From assembly GCA_027009095.1 (NCBI GenBank), contig JALVDG010000030.1:1-5472 (forward strand): a stretch of 5,472 nucleotides of DNA, in the 5' to 3' direction. Under the pieces are notes generated by a model. The model was not told the DNA's origin. It ran no database searches and worked only from the letters and a program-made list of their open reading frames with translations. The translations under genes and the position numbers were made by a program. This DNA comes from Thiotrichaceae bacterium (lineage in GTDB: Bacteria; Pseudomonadota; Gammaproteobacteria; Thiotrichales; Thiotrichaceae). Shown here piece by piece: positions 1 to 5,472 of this stretch; position 1 is the stretch's first letter, and each line of letters opens with the position of its first letter.

Positions 1-550
1 ATACTTCGGAATGAGAGGCATCGGCACAAATCCAAAGAGGTGGGATAGTAAAGTCAGTGATTTCAAGCTCATTTATACGGTCTTGGTTTTTATCGATAAT
101 AATGGATAGAATACCTTCTTTTGCTAATGCTCGTGCTAACTGACTACCTGTATCGCCATAGCCACAAATAAGATAAAAAGGCTCTCTTACACTGCTTACT
201 TTACGGGTAAAACTATTCAGCTTTAATTGTTGACGAAATGCAGGATCTTGAAATGAACTTAAAATAGAGCCAATACTATACAGCCATGCTATAACCGTTG
301 CATATAGGGAAAGTAAAGTCCAATAACGTTGTGCTCCTGTAAAAGTATAAGGAATTTCACCAAAGCCTATAGTCGTCCCCATAAAACTAACGAAATAAAA
401 GGCATGGAAAAAGGACATATGGTAAGGCTGTCCTTGATCATCTACACCAGGAATAAGTATAAACCCTGTCATAGAGATGGCGTAAACGAGAATTAAAAAG
501 ATAAGGGGAGAGCGTAACCGTCTAAATAGAATGTAAATTAGGTTAGGCAT
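1..550 (-). CDS. Potassium channel with RCK/TrkA-N domain, C-terminus cut off
   Basis: This is probably an inner-membrane, ligand-gated potassium channel of the two-helix type. The visible 183 residues show a basic N-terminus (RRLRSP, 10-15), a first membrane helix at about 15-34, and a pore helix followed by the selectivity filter TTIGFG (59-64). A second helix lies at about 76-98. A cytosolic Rossmann-like RCK/TrkA-N domain then begins at about 124, with the nucleotide loop CGYGDTG (129-135) and an acidic residue D153 at the end of the second strand. The filter is GFG rather than the commoner GYG, a variant known in working potassium channels such as hERG. RCK domains usually bind NAD(H), nucleotides or ions and gate the pore. 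The ATG at 548-550 is the only sensible start because an in-frame TAA lies three codons upstream; no clear Shine-Dalgarno sequence is seen. The rest of the RCK domain lies beyond the left edge. Family assignment is firm; the physiological ligand is unknown. Confidence 0.9.
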   Translation of the reverse strand, partial: MPNLIYILFRRLRSPLIFLILVYAISMTGFILIPGVDDQGQPYHMSFFHAFYFVSFMGTTIGFGEIPYTFTGAQRYWTLLSLYATVIAWLYSIGSILSSFQDPAFRQQLKLNSFTRKVSSVREPFYLICGYGDTGSQLARALAKEGILSIIIDKNQDRINELEITDFTIPPLWICADASHSEV

Positions 551-679
551 AGTTGATTAAATGATTATGTTAAGACTTAGGAACAAATAATTTGTAAAAC
601 TTAAGCTAACACCTCTGCCTTGCTTGTATGATCTCAAATCGTTACGTAAAGCAACGACGTGCCTCTTTAGATCATTCAA

Positions 680-727
680 GCTGGAATAAAAATTTGCTAT
701 TAAGTTCCACATTTTATTTAATCCAGC
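680..727 (-). terminator. Hairpin downstream of the small membrane protein gene, possible weak terminator
   Basis: Arms at 680-691 and 712-727 can pair as 6 bp (GCTGGA/TCCAGC) plus 6 bp (ATAAAA/TTTTAT), separated by a 4-nt TTAA bulge, around a 20-nt loop. It begins about 15 bases after the stop codon of the upstream gene on the minus strand. There is no T-run after the stem in that direction, so it would be a poor intrinsic terminator and may instead protect the 3' end. It could also be chance in AT-rich DNA. Confidence 0.3.
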
Positions 728-742
728 ATCCTTAAATTGAAT

Positions 743-1126
743 TTATCGACGAACTGTAATAGTTTCTGCAACCAATAAAACAACAGAAGTAATATTAGCT
801 AATAAAGCACCACCTGATAGAGAAATAACCGTTGCCAAAGAGCTACCACTTAACACATCATCAAAGACATTAACCACCACTCCCCAAACAATTGCAGCAG
901 CAATTAGCTGAAGATCAGCCACTAAACTTGTCGCCATAAAGACAGCACCTATATGAGTTCGGTCGCCAAATTTTAAGACGGTTGCAATTAAGCTTACGAC
1001 AATTGCAGCAAATAATTCATAGGCATGATGATGTTCTGGAATTTCAAAACTACCTATAAAGAAGCCAAAATTAAGTGTTAAGGCTAGTACAATAAAAAAT
1101 GCAAAGACAACTTTTTCAGAATTCAT
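743..1126 (-). CDS. Small four-helix membrane protein of unknown function (DUF6394-like)
   Basis: A 127-residue integral inner-membrane protein with four predicted helices: about 5-25, 36-52, 59-88 and 98-121. It has no signal peptidase site and no enzyme motif. Conspicuous features are a short polar stretch with three histidines (H32-H34) between helices 1 and 2, a charged FGDRTH turn (53-58) between helices 2 and 3, a buried acidic D71 in helix 3, and a Gly-rich SLSGGALLAN stretch (102-111) in helix 4. From memory it resembles the gammaproteobacterial family annotated DUF6394; this could not be checked here. The ATG at 1124-1126 is preceded by a weak purine-rich ribosome site (GAGAATGGAAT). 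A consensus -10 hexamer stands upstream. A potassium channel gene follows 192 bp downstream on the same strand, which hints at an ion-related role, but no function can be assigned from the sequence. Confidence 0.85.
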   Translation of the reverse strand: MNSEKVVFAFFIVLALTLNFGFFIGSFEIPEHHHAYELFAAIVVSLIATVLKFGDRTHIGAVFMATSLVADLQLIAAAIVWGVVVNVFDDVLSGSSLATVISLSGGALLANITSVVLLVAETITVRR

Positions 1127-1164
1127 ATTCCATTCTCACTATTTATATTTTGCTAGTATCATTA

Positions 1165-1170
1165 ATTATA
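1165..1170 (-). promoter_or_regulatory. Candidate -10 element for the small membrane protein gene
   Basis: A perfect TATAAT on the minus strand lies 38 bases upstream of the ATG, in the 79-bp gap after dcd. No good -35 hexamer is found 16-18 bases further upstream (the best are GATTAA or CGATTA), so the call rests on the -10 alone in AT-rich DNA. If real, it would let the gene be transcribed separately from dcd with a leader of roughly 30 nt. Confidence 0.3.
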
Positions 1171-1205
1171 AAGAACACCTTGTAACTTAATCGCTCACTA
1201 GTGCA

Positions 1206-1772
1206 TCATGCTTTAGGAAGTGTTACCCCTTCTTGACCTTGATACTTTCCGCCACGGTCTTTATAGGATGTCTCACAAATATCATCTGATTCAAAAAACA
1301 ACATCTGCGCTACCCCCTCGTTTGCATATATTTTAGCAGGTAAAGGGCTTGTATTGGAAAATTCAAGTGTTACATGACCTTCCCATTCTGGTTCTAATGG
1401 CGTTACGTTTACAATAATACCGCAACGGGCATAGGTTGACTTACCCAAGCAAACCGTTAATACGCTGCGCGGTATTTTAAAATACTCAACAGTTCTCGCT
1501 AATGCAAAGGAGTTAGGAGGAATAATACAAACATCAGATTGCACATCAACAAAGCTATTTTCATCAAACGATTTTGGGTCAACAATGGCTGAGTTGATAT
1601 TGGTGAAAATTTTAAATTCATCGGCACAACGTACATCATAACCATAGCTTGAAGTTCCATACGAAACAATGCGTTCACCATTGCGCTCTCGAATCTGCCC
1701 TACTTCAAAAGGACTAATCATGTCCTCTTCTAGCGACATTTTACGAATCCAATTATCTGACTTAATACTCAT
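1206..1772 (-). CDS. dcd: dCTP deaminase
   Basis: Cytosolic enzyme that deaminates dCTP to dUTP and ammonia, feeding dUTPase and thymidylate synthase with dUMP. The 188-residue product has the length of the Pseudomonas enzyme (E. coli Dcd is 193) and matches it almost throughout. Visible hallmarks are SSYGYDVRC (41-49), the substrate-binding GKSTYARCG (110-118) with S112 and R116, and [14 protein letters not shown] (127-140), in which E137 corresponds to the catalytic glutamate. The C-terminal GGKYQGQ (174-180) belongs to the segment that closes over the triphosphate. The family forms homotrimers of the dUTPase fold. It is the monofunctional Gram-negative type, not the bifunctional dCTP deaminase/dUTPase. 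The start ATG at 1770-1772 has only a weak ribosome site (AAAAGAT) and lies 23 bases after the stop of the lipoprotein gene, so translation may benefit from the upstream gene in a shared transcript. Confidence 0.97.
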   Translation of the reverse strand: MSIKSDNWIRKMSLEEDMISPFEVGQIRERNGERIVSYGTSSYGYDVRCADEFKIFTNINSAIVDPKSFDENSFVDVQSDVCIIPPNSFALARTVEYFKIPRSVLTVCLGKSTYARCGIIVNVTPLEPEWEGHVTLEFSNTSPLPAKIYANEGVAQMLFFESDDICETSYKDRGGKYQGQEGVTLPKA

Positions 1773-1795
1773 ATTTTTATATCTTTTGGCAGCTA

Positions 1796-2248
1796 TTATC
1801 GAGAAAAAGAGGTTCCACCCTTGCGGCTAAAGGGTAGGTTAAACCAGGGGAAATGAATAGATCCTGATAGATCATACTTTAAATCACGACTACTCATTAG
1901 GTTAGGTAGCATACTTAACATATTACTAAAACTAAAGACTAATGGAACGGCAACAACAGCTGACTCCCCTCCTCCAATTGTTATTTTTTGTTCTCTTGTA
2001 CCATTGGCTACTTCAATACCATTTAAACGTAAACCATAATCAAAACCAGAAAGAGGTATTGGAAAGCGATTAGGGTTTGTAACCTTTAATAAAAATTTAG
2101 CTGAACCTCCTGATAAGCTGATTTTTCCCATTTCAACTTTTTGAATAGAAACATCTGGACGCTCTACAAGACCTTTAATACCACCAGTTGAGCACCCTGT
2201 TAATAACATCATTAAGCCAAATATTAATACTATTTTTTTTATCATCAT
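1796..2248 (-). CDS. LEA type 2 / WHy-domain lipoprotein
   Basis: A small lipoprotein of about 150 residues. The N-terminus is a lipoprotein signal peptide: two lysines, a hydrophobic stretch, and the lipobox LTGC with the lipidated cysteine at position 19. Serine at +2 suggests export to the outer membrane. The mature part is one WHy/LEA_2 domain (about 30-140), recognised by the NPNRFPIPL motif (58-66) followed by [14 protein letters not shown] (70-83). The domain forms a small beta-sandwich, and in plants is linked to desiccation and stress. Its role in bacterial lipoproteins is not established. Start choice: the frame can be extended to a TTG at 2255-2257, but the adjacent ATGs at 2246-2248 and 2243-2245 fit better, because a GGA lies 4 or 7 bases upstream of them and the signal peptide then begins naturally. 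The product is complete. It is followed by dcd after 23 bp. Confidence 0.85.
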   Translation of the reverse strand: MMIKKIVLIFGLMMLLTGCSTGGIKGLVERPDVSIQKVEMGKISLSGGSAKFLLKVTNPNRFPIPLSGFDYGLRLNGIEVANGTREQKITIGGGESAVVAVPLVFSFSNMLSMLPNLMSSRDLKYDLSGSIHFPWFNLPFSRKGGTSFSR

Positions 2249-2268
2249 AACATCCAAAAGGTTTAAAA

Positions 2269-2297
2269 ATCATACATAAATATACCCAGTACTCCAA
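2269..2297 (-). promoter_or_regulatory. Candidate sigma-70 promoter for the lipoprotein-dcd unit
   Basis: On the minus strand TTGGAG (-35, 2292-2297) and TATGAT (-10, 2269-2274) are separated by 17 bases, giving a start near 2262 and a leader of about 14 nt that keeps the GGA ribosome site. The -10 matches consensus in 5 of 6 positions; the -35 matches only 3. A short imperfect dyad (AGTACT 2288-2293 with AGTGCT 2316-2321, plus CAAC/GTTG inside) overlaps the -35 and could be an operator or chance. Confidence 0.4.
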
Positions 2298-2402
2298 CAA
2301 GTTTGGGGTTGATGAAGTGCTAGATTAATCATACCTGTTCATTCTGCGTAAAAACATAAAATCTTTAATAAAATCTATTACGGTATAAATAACACATACT
2401 AT

Positions 2403-2436
2403 AAAGCCCCATTAGAACTTAATCTGATGGGGCTTT
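2403..2436 (-). terminator. Intrinsic terminator after apbC
   Basis: A perfect 10-bp stem, AAAGCCCCAT (2403-2412) with ATGGGGCTTT (2427-2436), extends inward by four more pairs including one G-T wobble, leaving a 6-nt loop (2417-2422). It starts 38 bases beyond the apbC stop codon. The 3' T-tract is short on both strands (CTTTAT on minus, CTTTTA on plus), so it may work in either direction. No gene reads into it from the plus strand. It separates apbC from the lipoprotein-dcd unit. Confidence 0.85.
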
Positions 2437-2474
2437 TAAAAATAGTCTGCTTTAAGTTAGAACGTCAGAACGAC

Positions 2475-3566
2475 TTAAGTACTTTGGATAACAATATTAG
2501 GGAATTTAGTGCTGTAATCCTTTGCTTGAGCTGCTAAACGCGATGTCATTGCACGAGATATATCCTTATATAACTCTGCTATTTTTCCATCAGGATCAGA
2601 TACTACCGATGGATTACCGCTATCTGCTTGCTCACGAATACTCATATCGAGAGGTAATGAACCAAGATAATCAACATCATGTTCATCAGCCATACGCTGA
2701 CCACCACCTTCACCAAATATGTGCTCTGCATGCCCACATTCACTACAAATATGAATACTCATATTCTCTACGATACCCAAGACAGGCACCTCTACCTTCT
2801 CAAACATTTTCAATCCTTTACGCGCATCTAATAAGGCAATATCTTGGGGAGTTGTGACGATCACCGCACCACTAACTGGAATTTTTTGTGATAGTGTTAA
2901 TTGTGTATCACCTGTTCCTGGAGGTAGATCAACGATAAGGTAATCTAAATCTCCCCAATTAGTATCATTTAATAATTGCTCTAAAGCTTGCGTTACCATA
3001 GGACCACGCCAGATCATTGGGGTCTCTTCTTCGACAAGAAAGCCTATCGACATGGCTTTTAAGCCATAGTTTTCCATTGGCTCAAGTGTTTTACCATCTT
3101 TAGACTCAGGATTACCCGACATACCTAACATACGAGGTTGACTTGGTCCATAAATATCTGCATCTAAAATACCGACGGTTGCACCATCTGCTGCTAATGC
3201 TAACGCTAAGTTTGCAGAGGTTGTGGATTTACCCACACCACCTTTGCCCGAAGCAACGGCAATAATATTTTTAATACCTTCTATACGCTTTAAGCTTTTT
3301 TGTACTGAATGAGCAGATATTCTTTGTTCGACAACAATTTCAGCCTTATCAATAGCATCATCTGCTTCTAATACGGATTTAACTTCTGCTGACAACTCAT
3401 CTCGATATGAACCCGCTGGATATCCTAATTCAATACGCACGAAGACGGTAGCGTCTTTTATCTCCACCGATTTAACTACATTTGCAGAAATCAAATCCTT
3501 TTCTAAATATCGGTCATTTATTCCTTTTAGCAACGCATCTATATTCTCGCGTGATAGCTCTGACAT
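2475..3566 (-). CDS. apbC: Iron-sulfur cluster carrier protein ApbC/Mrp
   Basis: Cytosolic P-loop ATPase of the Mrp/NBP35 group that carries and delivers [4Fe-4S] clusters to target apoproteins, probably as a dimer. At 363 residues it is full length (E. coli Mrp is about 369). Residues 1 to about 85 form an N-terminal MIP18/DUF59-type domain. The deviant Walker A loop is GKGGVGKST (107-115), with both the signature lysine K108 and K113. Further motifs are DADIYGPSQPRMLG (135-148), the Walker B region IVDLPPGTGD (211-220) and VENMS (266-270). The cysteine pair C274-S-E-C277 bridges a cluster between subunits in this family. All key residues are present. The ATG at 3564-3566 has a good ribosome site, GGAG nine bases upstream. 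Its terminator lies downstream and a candidate promoter with an overlapping dyad lies upstream. Proximity to dcd matches the Pseudomonas order, but the divergent neighbour here is not metG. Confidence 0.96.
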   Translation of the reverse strand: MSELSRENIDALLKGINDRYLEKDLISANVVKSVEIKDATVFVRIELGYPAGSYRDELSAEVKSVLEADDAIDKAEIVVEQRISAHSVQKSLKRIEGIKNIIAVASGKGGVGKSTTSANLALALAADGATVGILDADIYGPSQPRMLGMSGNPESKDGKTLEPMENYGLKAMSIGFLVEEETPMIWRGPMVTQALEQLLNDTNWGDLDYLIVDLPPGTGDTQLTLSQKIPVSGAVIVTTPQDIALLDARKGLKMFEKVEVPVLGIVENMSIHICSECGHAEHIFGEGGGQRMADEHDVDYLGSLPLDMSIREQADSGNPSVVSDPDGKIAELYKDISRAMTSRLAAQAKDYSTKFPNIVIQST

Positions 3567-3601
3567 ATTCTATGTCTCCGTAAAATTTAATAAGTATCTG
3601 A

Positions 3602-3627
3602 GTGCTTTCTATATCATCTAAAAGCAC
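3602..3627 (-). promoter_or_regulatory. Hairpin in the probable apbC leader
   Basis: A perfect 7-bp inverted repeat, GTGCTTT (3602-3608) and AAAGCAC (3621-3627), encloses a 12-nt loop. It lies 35 bases upstream of the apbC start codon and downstream of the candidate transcription start, so it would be in the mRNA leader. It has no T-run after it and does not cover the ribosome site; any role is unproven. Confidence 0.35.
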
Positions 3628-3635
3628 GCTATAAG

Positions 3636-3659
3636 ATCAATGATAAAAGAGTCATTGAT
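3636..3659. repeat. 8-bp dyad overlapping the apbC promoter (candidate operator)
   Basis: ATCAATGA (3636-3643) and TCATTGAT (3652-3659) form a perfect inverted repeat with an 8-base spacer (24 bp in all, centre-to-centre distance 16). It covers the candidate -10 of apbC and part of its spacer, the usual place for a repressor operator. It does not match the IscR type 1 or type 2 consensus as I recall them. The binding protein is unknown. Confidence 0.45.
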
Positions 3660-3668
3660 AAGTAACAA
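3640..3668 (-). promoter_or_regulatory. Candidate sigma-70 promoter for apbC
   Basis: On the minus strand TTGTTA (-35, 3663-3668) and TATCAT (-10, 3640-3645) are separated by exactly 17 bases. The hexamers match consensus at 4 of 6 and 5 of 6 positions. Transcription would start near 3633, giving a leader of about 66 nt that contains the 3602-3627 hairpin and the GGAG ribosome site. Confidence 0.5.
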
Positions 3669-3708
3669 TAACCCTTAATTAATATAACCAACTAATTGAG
3701 TCAGGATT

Positions 3709-3723
3709 CTATACTAAGTATAG
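3709..3723. repeat. 15-bp palindrome in the divergent region
   Basis: CTATAC and GTATAG are perfect complements around a TAA centre. It lies about 75 bases upstream of the apbC transcription start and about 170 bases upstream of the beta-propeller promoter. It could be a regulator site; nothing identifies the protein. Confidence 0.3.
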
Positions 3724-3750
3724 TCTGATAAAAACTTGAACTGGTTCTGG

Positions 3751-3794
3751 TTGATGTACGAGCAATAGCTATGGGCATTCGACTCATACATCAA
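3751..3794. repeat. Long dyad in the divergent region
   Basis: TTGATGTA (3751-3758) and TACATCAA (3787-3794) pair perfectly. After one C-A mismatch, GAG (3760-3762) pairs with CTC (3783-3785), leaving a 20-nt loop that itself contains the palindrome ATAGCTAT (3765-3772). No T-run follows on either strand, so it does not look like an intrinsic terminator. It is the longest secondary structure in the region and lies outside both candidate promoters. Confidence 0.5.
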
Positions 3795-3877
3795 GGGTAT
3801 TCAAAAAAATGATTTTAAATTTAAAGTAGGCTCTACATAAATATGCTCTGAAAATCAACTCTTACATTAATAATTCA

Positions 3878-3886
3878 TGTTACAAT
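3878..3886 (+). promoter_or_regulatory. Candidate extended -10 promoter for the beta-propeller gene
   Basis: TGT followed by TACAAT (3881-3886) makes an extended -10 element with a 5 of 6 hexamer. No good -35 lies 16-18 bases upstream, which extended -10 promoters tolerate. The start would be near 3893, with a leader of about 35 nt before the ATG. Confidence 0.45.
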
Positions 3887-3927
3887 ACAGAAAGGTTTAT
3901 AAAGATATATTGGATAAACACATAAAA

Positions 3928-5472
3928 ATGAATATAAAAATTATAATTGCATGTACATCTTTATCTCTAGTGCTAAGCGCATGTGGTGGTGGCAGACAGT
4001 CAAATACAGATAAAATAACACTAAGCGATAATAAAAAAATAAAGCTTCAACGCAGTAGCAGTGATGCCTCTTTAAAACAGAGCATAAAACAACTTATGCT
4101 AGAGACTTATGGAAAAATTACACCCGCGATAATGTATGCAGATACAGGAACAACAAATAAAGGCTATTCGACTACTAACACTCAAGAAAGTGATGTAGAT
4201 GAAGCAGATCGCCTAAAAAATGATGGCTCATTTTTATATGTTGCCTCTAGCAAAAAGCCATCAATAAAAATATTTTCCATACAAAATGATGAAGCTATTT
4301 TAACTAGCACGACAGTGGTTGATACGCCTGATTCGCAAAAGATTTCTGGTCTTTATCTCGCGGACAATAAATTGATTTCTTTATCAGGTAATGATGAGTT
4401 TTTTTGGGATCAGTGGTTTGCTCCTATTTATTGGAATAACCGTTCGACTAAGCTCGATTTTTTTAATGCTAAAAAGGGTAAGCTTAGCAAAATAAATAGC
4501 CTAAAGGTCGATGGACAGTTAATTAGTAGCCGCCGTATAGGAAACACACTTTATATTGCAACACGACATACTCCCTTTCTGAAGGGACTTATAGATTATC
4601 CTTCGACAAAAGAAGATGTTGCTAAAAATCGTGCATTAATAGAGACCGCCTCTCTTGCCGATTTCTTACCTGATTATGCTATTAATGGTATCAATAAAGG
4701 CGATGTTTTATCAGCATCAAACTGTTTTACAAATAATTATACCGAGTCAAAAAATCAACAAGCTAGTATTATTAATATATTAAGCATTGACCTTAACGAT
4801 AGCACAGCAAAACCACAAGGTACTTGCTATGTGGGTTCAGCAGAAGCTCTATATGTTTCTTCAAAATCACTTTATTTAGCAACCACACAGTATAGCTATA
4901 AAGCTAAAAATAATATTGCAGAGTACAACAGTAATATTACAACCGATATTCATAAATTTGCACTAGCAGGAACTTCTATTGCTTATAAAGGCTCTGCACA
5001 AGTTAAAGGTCATTTAGGCTGGAAGCAAGATTCAAAATCATTTCGTATGGGTGAAAACAATGATGTATTAGGTGTCATTACTTACACAGGAAACAATGCT
5101 AATAGCAAGATCTCCCCTGCTAAGCTCACCCTACTGAAAGAAGATAGCAACACAACTGATACTCTTAAAGTTCTATCAACATTGCCAAATAACAAACACC
5201 CAGAACCACTAGGAAAGGCGGGAGAACAAATTTATGCAACTCGCTTTTTAGGCAACAAAGCTTATTTAGTCACTTTTAAAACCACTGATCCTTTGTATAT
5301 TCTTGATTTATCAAACCCTAAAGACCCTTTTGTAGCGGGAGAGTTAGAAATAAAGGGTTATTCCGATTATCTGCACCCCATTAATGAAAATTTAGTATTA
5401 GCTATTGGCAAAGATGCAATTGAGGCGACTTCAGGATTTGGCGATAATAGAGGAGCATGGTCTCAAGGTGTA
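3928..5472 (+). CDS. Secreted beta-propeller-domain lipoprotein, C-terminus cut off
   Basis: An open frame of 515 codons that runs off the right edge. The N-terminus is a lipoprotein signal peptide with the lipobox LSAC; the lipidated cysteine is C19 and a GGG follows, so the protein should be anchored in the outer membrane or periplasm. The mature protein fits the family of secreted proteins with a C-terminal beta-propeller distantly related to WD40 repeats (Beta_propel, COG4880 as I recall). Hallmarks are TQESDVDEADRLKNDG (about 86-101, the family VDEAD signature) and LVTFKTTDPLYILDLSNP (447-464), followed by GELEIKGYSDYLHP (471-484). The family has no established biochemical function. The start ATG at 3928 has no good ribosome site; an in-frame TTG at 3910 would add six residues (MDKHIK) and keep the lipobox. 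Lysine- and asparagine-rich composition follows the AT-rich genome. It is transcribed divergently from apbC and has no visible operon partner. Confidence 0.88.
   Translation, partial: MNIKIIIACTSLSLVLSACGGGRQSNTDKITLSDNKKIKLQRSSSDASLKQSIKQLMLETYGKITPAIMYADTGTTNKGYSTTNTQESDVDEADRLKNDGSFLYVASSKKPSIKIFSIQNDEAILTSTTVVDTPDSQKISGLYLADNKLISLSGNDEFFWDQWFAPIYWNNRSTKLDFFNAKKGKLSKINSLKVDGQLISSRRIGNTLYIATRHTPFLKGLIDYPSTKEDVAKNRALIETASLADFLPDYAINGINKGDVLSASNCFTNNYTESKNQQASIINILSIDLNDSTAKPQGTCYVGSAEALYVSSKSLYLATTQYSYKAKNNIAEYNSNITTDIHKFALAGTSIAYKGSAQVKGHLGWKQDSKSFRMGENNDVLGVITYTGNNANSKISPAKLTLLKEDSNTTDTLKVLSTLPNNKHPEPLGKAGEQIYATRFLGNKAYLVTFKTTDPLYILDLSNPKDPFVAGELEIKGYSDYLHPINENLVLAIGKDAIEATSGFGDNRGAWSQGV

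Larger units (their letters stand above)
3567..3927. other. Divergent intergenic region rich in inverted repeats
   Basis: This 361-bp stretch separates apbC from the divergent beta-propeller gene. No convincing coding sequence or tRNA is seen. It holds a candidate promoter at each end, a leader hairpin, an 8-bp dyad over the apbC promoter, a 15-bp palindrome (3709-3723), a longer dyad (3751-3794) and an AT-only palindrome TTTAAATTTAAA (3814-3825). That many dyads suggests regulator binding sites or a small structured RNA, though AT-rich DNA yields some by chance. Confidence 0.7.

Noticed and set aside
583..595. Palindrome ACAAATAATTTGT upstream of the channel gene as an operator
   Set aside because: It is short, made almost only of A and T, and no promoter could be placed around it with confidence.
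628..735. Plus-strand open frame of 35 codons in the gap between the channel and the small membrane protein
   Set aside because: It starts with ATG but has no ribosome site, shows no recognisable similarity, and runs through the hairpin at 680-727. It is best treated as chance.
1499..1681. Minus-strand open frame of 60 codons inside dcd
   Set aside because: It is a shifted-frame shadow of dcd, which is conserved across its whole length.
2255..2257. TTG as start of the LEA-domain lipoprotein
   Set aside because: The two ATGs three and four codons later have a better placed GGA and give a cleaner lipoprotein signal peptide.
2258..2402. tRNA or small RNA gene between the lipoprotein gene and the apbC terminator
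   Set aside because: No cloverleaf or T-loop pattern is seen on either strand. The weak dyad at 2288-2321 is too imperfect to call an RNA gene.
2522..2857. Plus-strand open frame of 111 codons inside apbC
   Set aside because: It is the antisense shadow of the conserved ApbC coding region. Its His- and Tyr-rich translation resembles no known protein.
3751..3794. Intrinsic terminator or transposon remnant
   Set aside because: No T-run follows the stem on either strand. Translations across it give only short frames with no convincing transposase similarity.

Overview
The window looks like chromosomal DNA from an AT-rich gammaproteobacterium. This rests on the dCTP deaminase and ApbC/Mrp proteins, which match Pseudomonas-type orthologues in length and motifs, and on two lipoboxes typical of Gram-negative lipoproteins. 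The exact genus cannot be read from the sequence. No mobile element, CRISPR array, rRNA or tRNA gene was recognised.

Layout. Five genes run leftward (minus strand) and one runs rightward. Reading the minus strand from 3566 down: apbC/mrp (Fe-S carrier ATPase) ends at a clear hairpin terminator (2403-2436). A small LEA type 2 (WHy-domain) lipoprotein gene and dcd (dCTP deaminase) follow, only 23 bp apart and probably co-transcribed. Next come a 127-residue four-helix membrane protein of unknown function and a two-helix potassium channel with an RCK/TrkA-N domain, cut by the left edge. Divergent from apbC, across a 361-bp intergenic region rich in inverted repeats, is a secreted beta-propeller lipoprotein gene that runs off the right edge.

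How the genes fit together. apbC next to dcd is an arrangement known from Pseudomonas, where metG is the divergent partner. Here a lipoprotein gene sits between apbC and dcd, and the divergent position holds the beta-propeller lipoprotein. ApbC (Fe-S cluster delivery) and Dcd (dUTP supply for thymidylate synthesis) are housekeeping functions. The two lipoproteins are probably outer-membrane anchored. The small membrane protein and the potassium channel are neighbours on one strand and may be functionally linked, but this is inference.

Nothing here amounts to a demonstrable new system. The items most worth a second look are the small membrane protein beside the potassium channel, an 8-bp dyad covering the likely apbC promoter, and a longer unexplained dyad in the divergent intergenic region.
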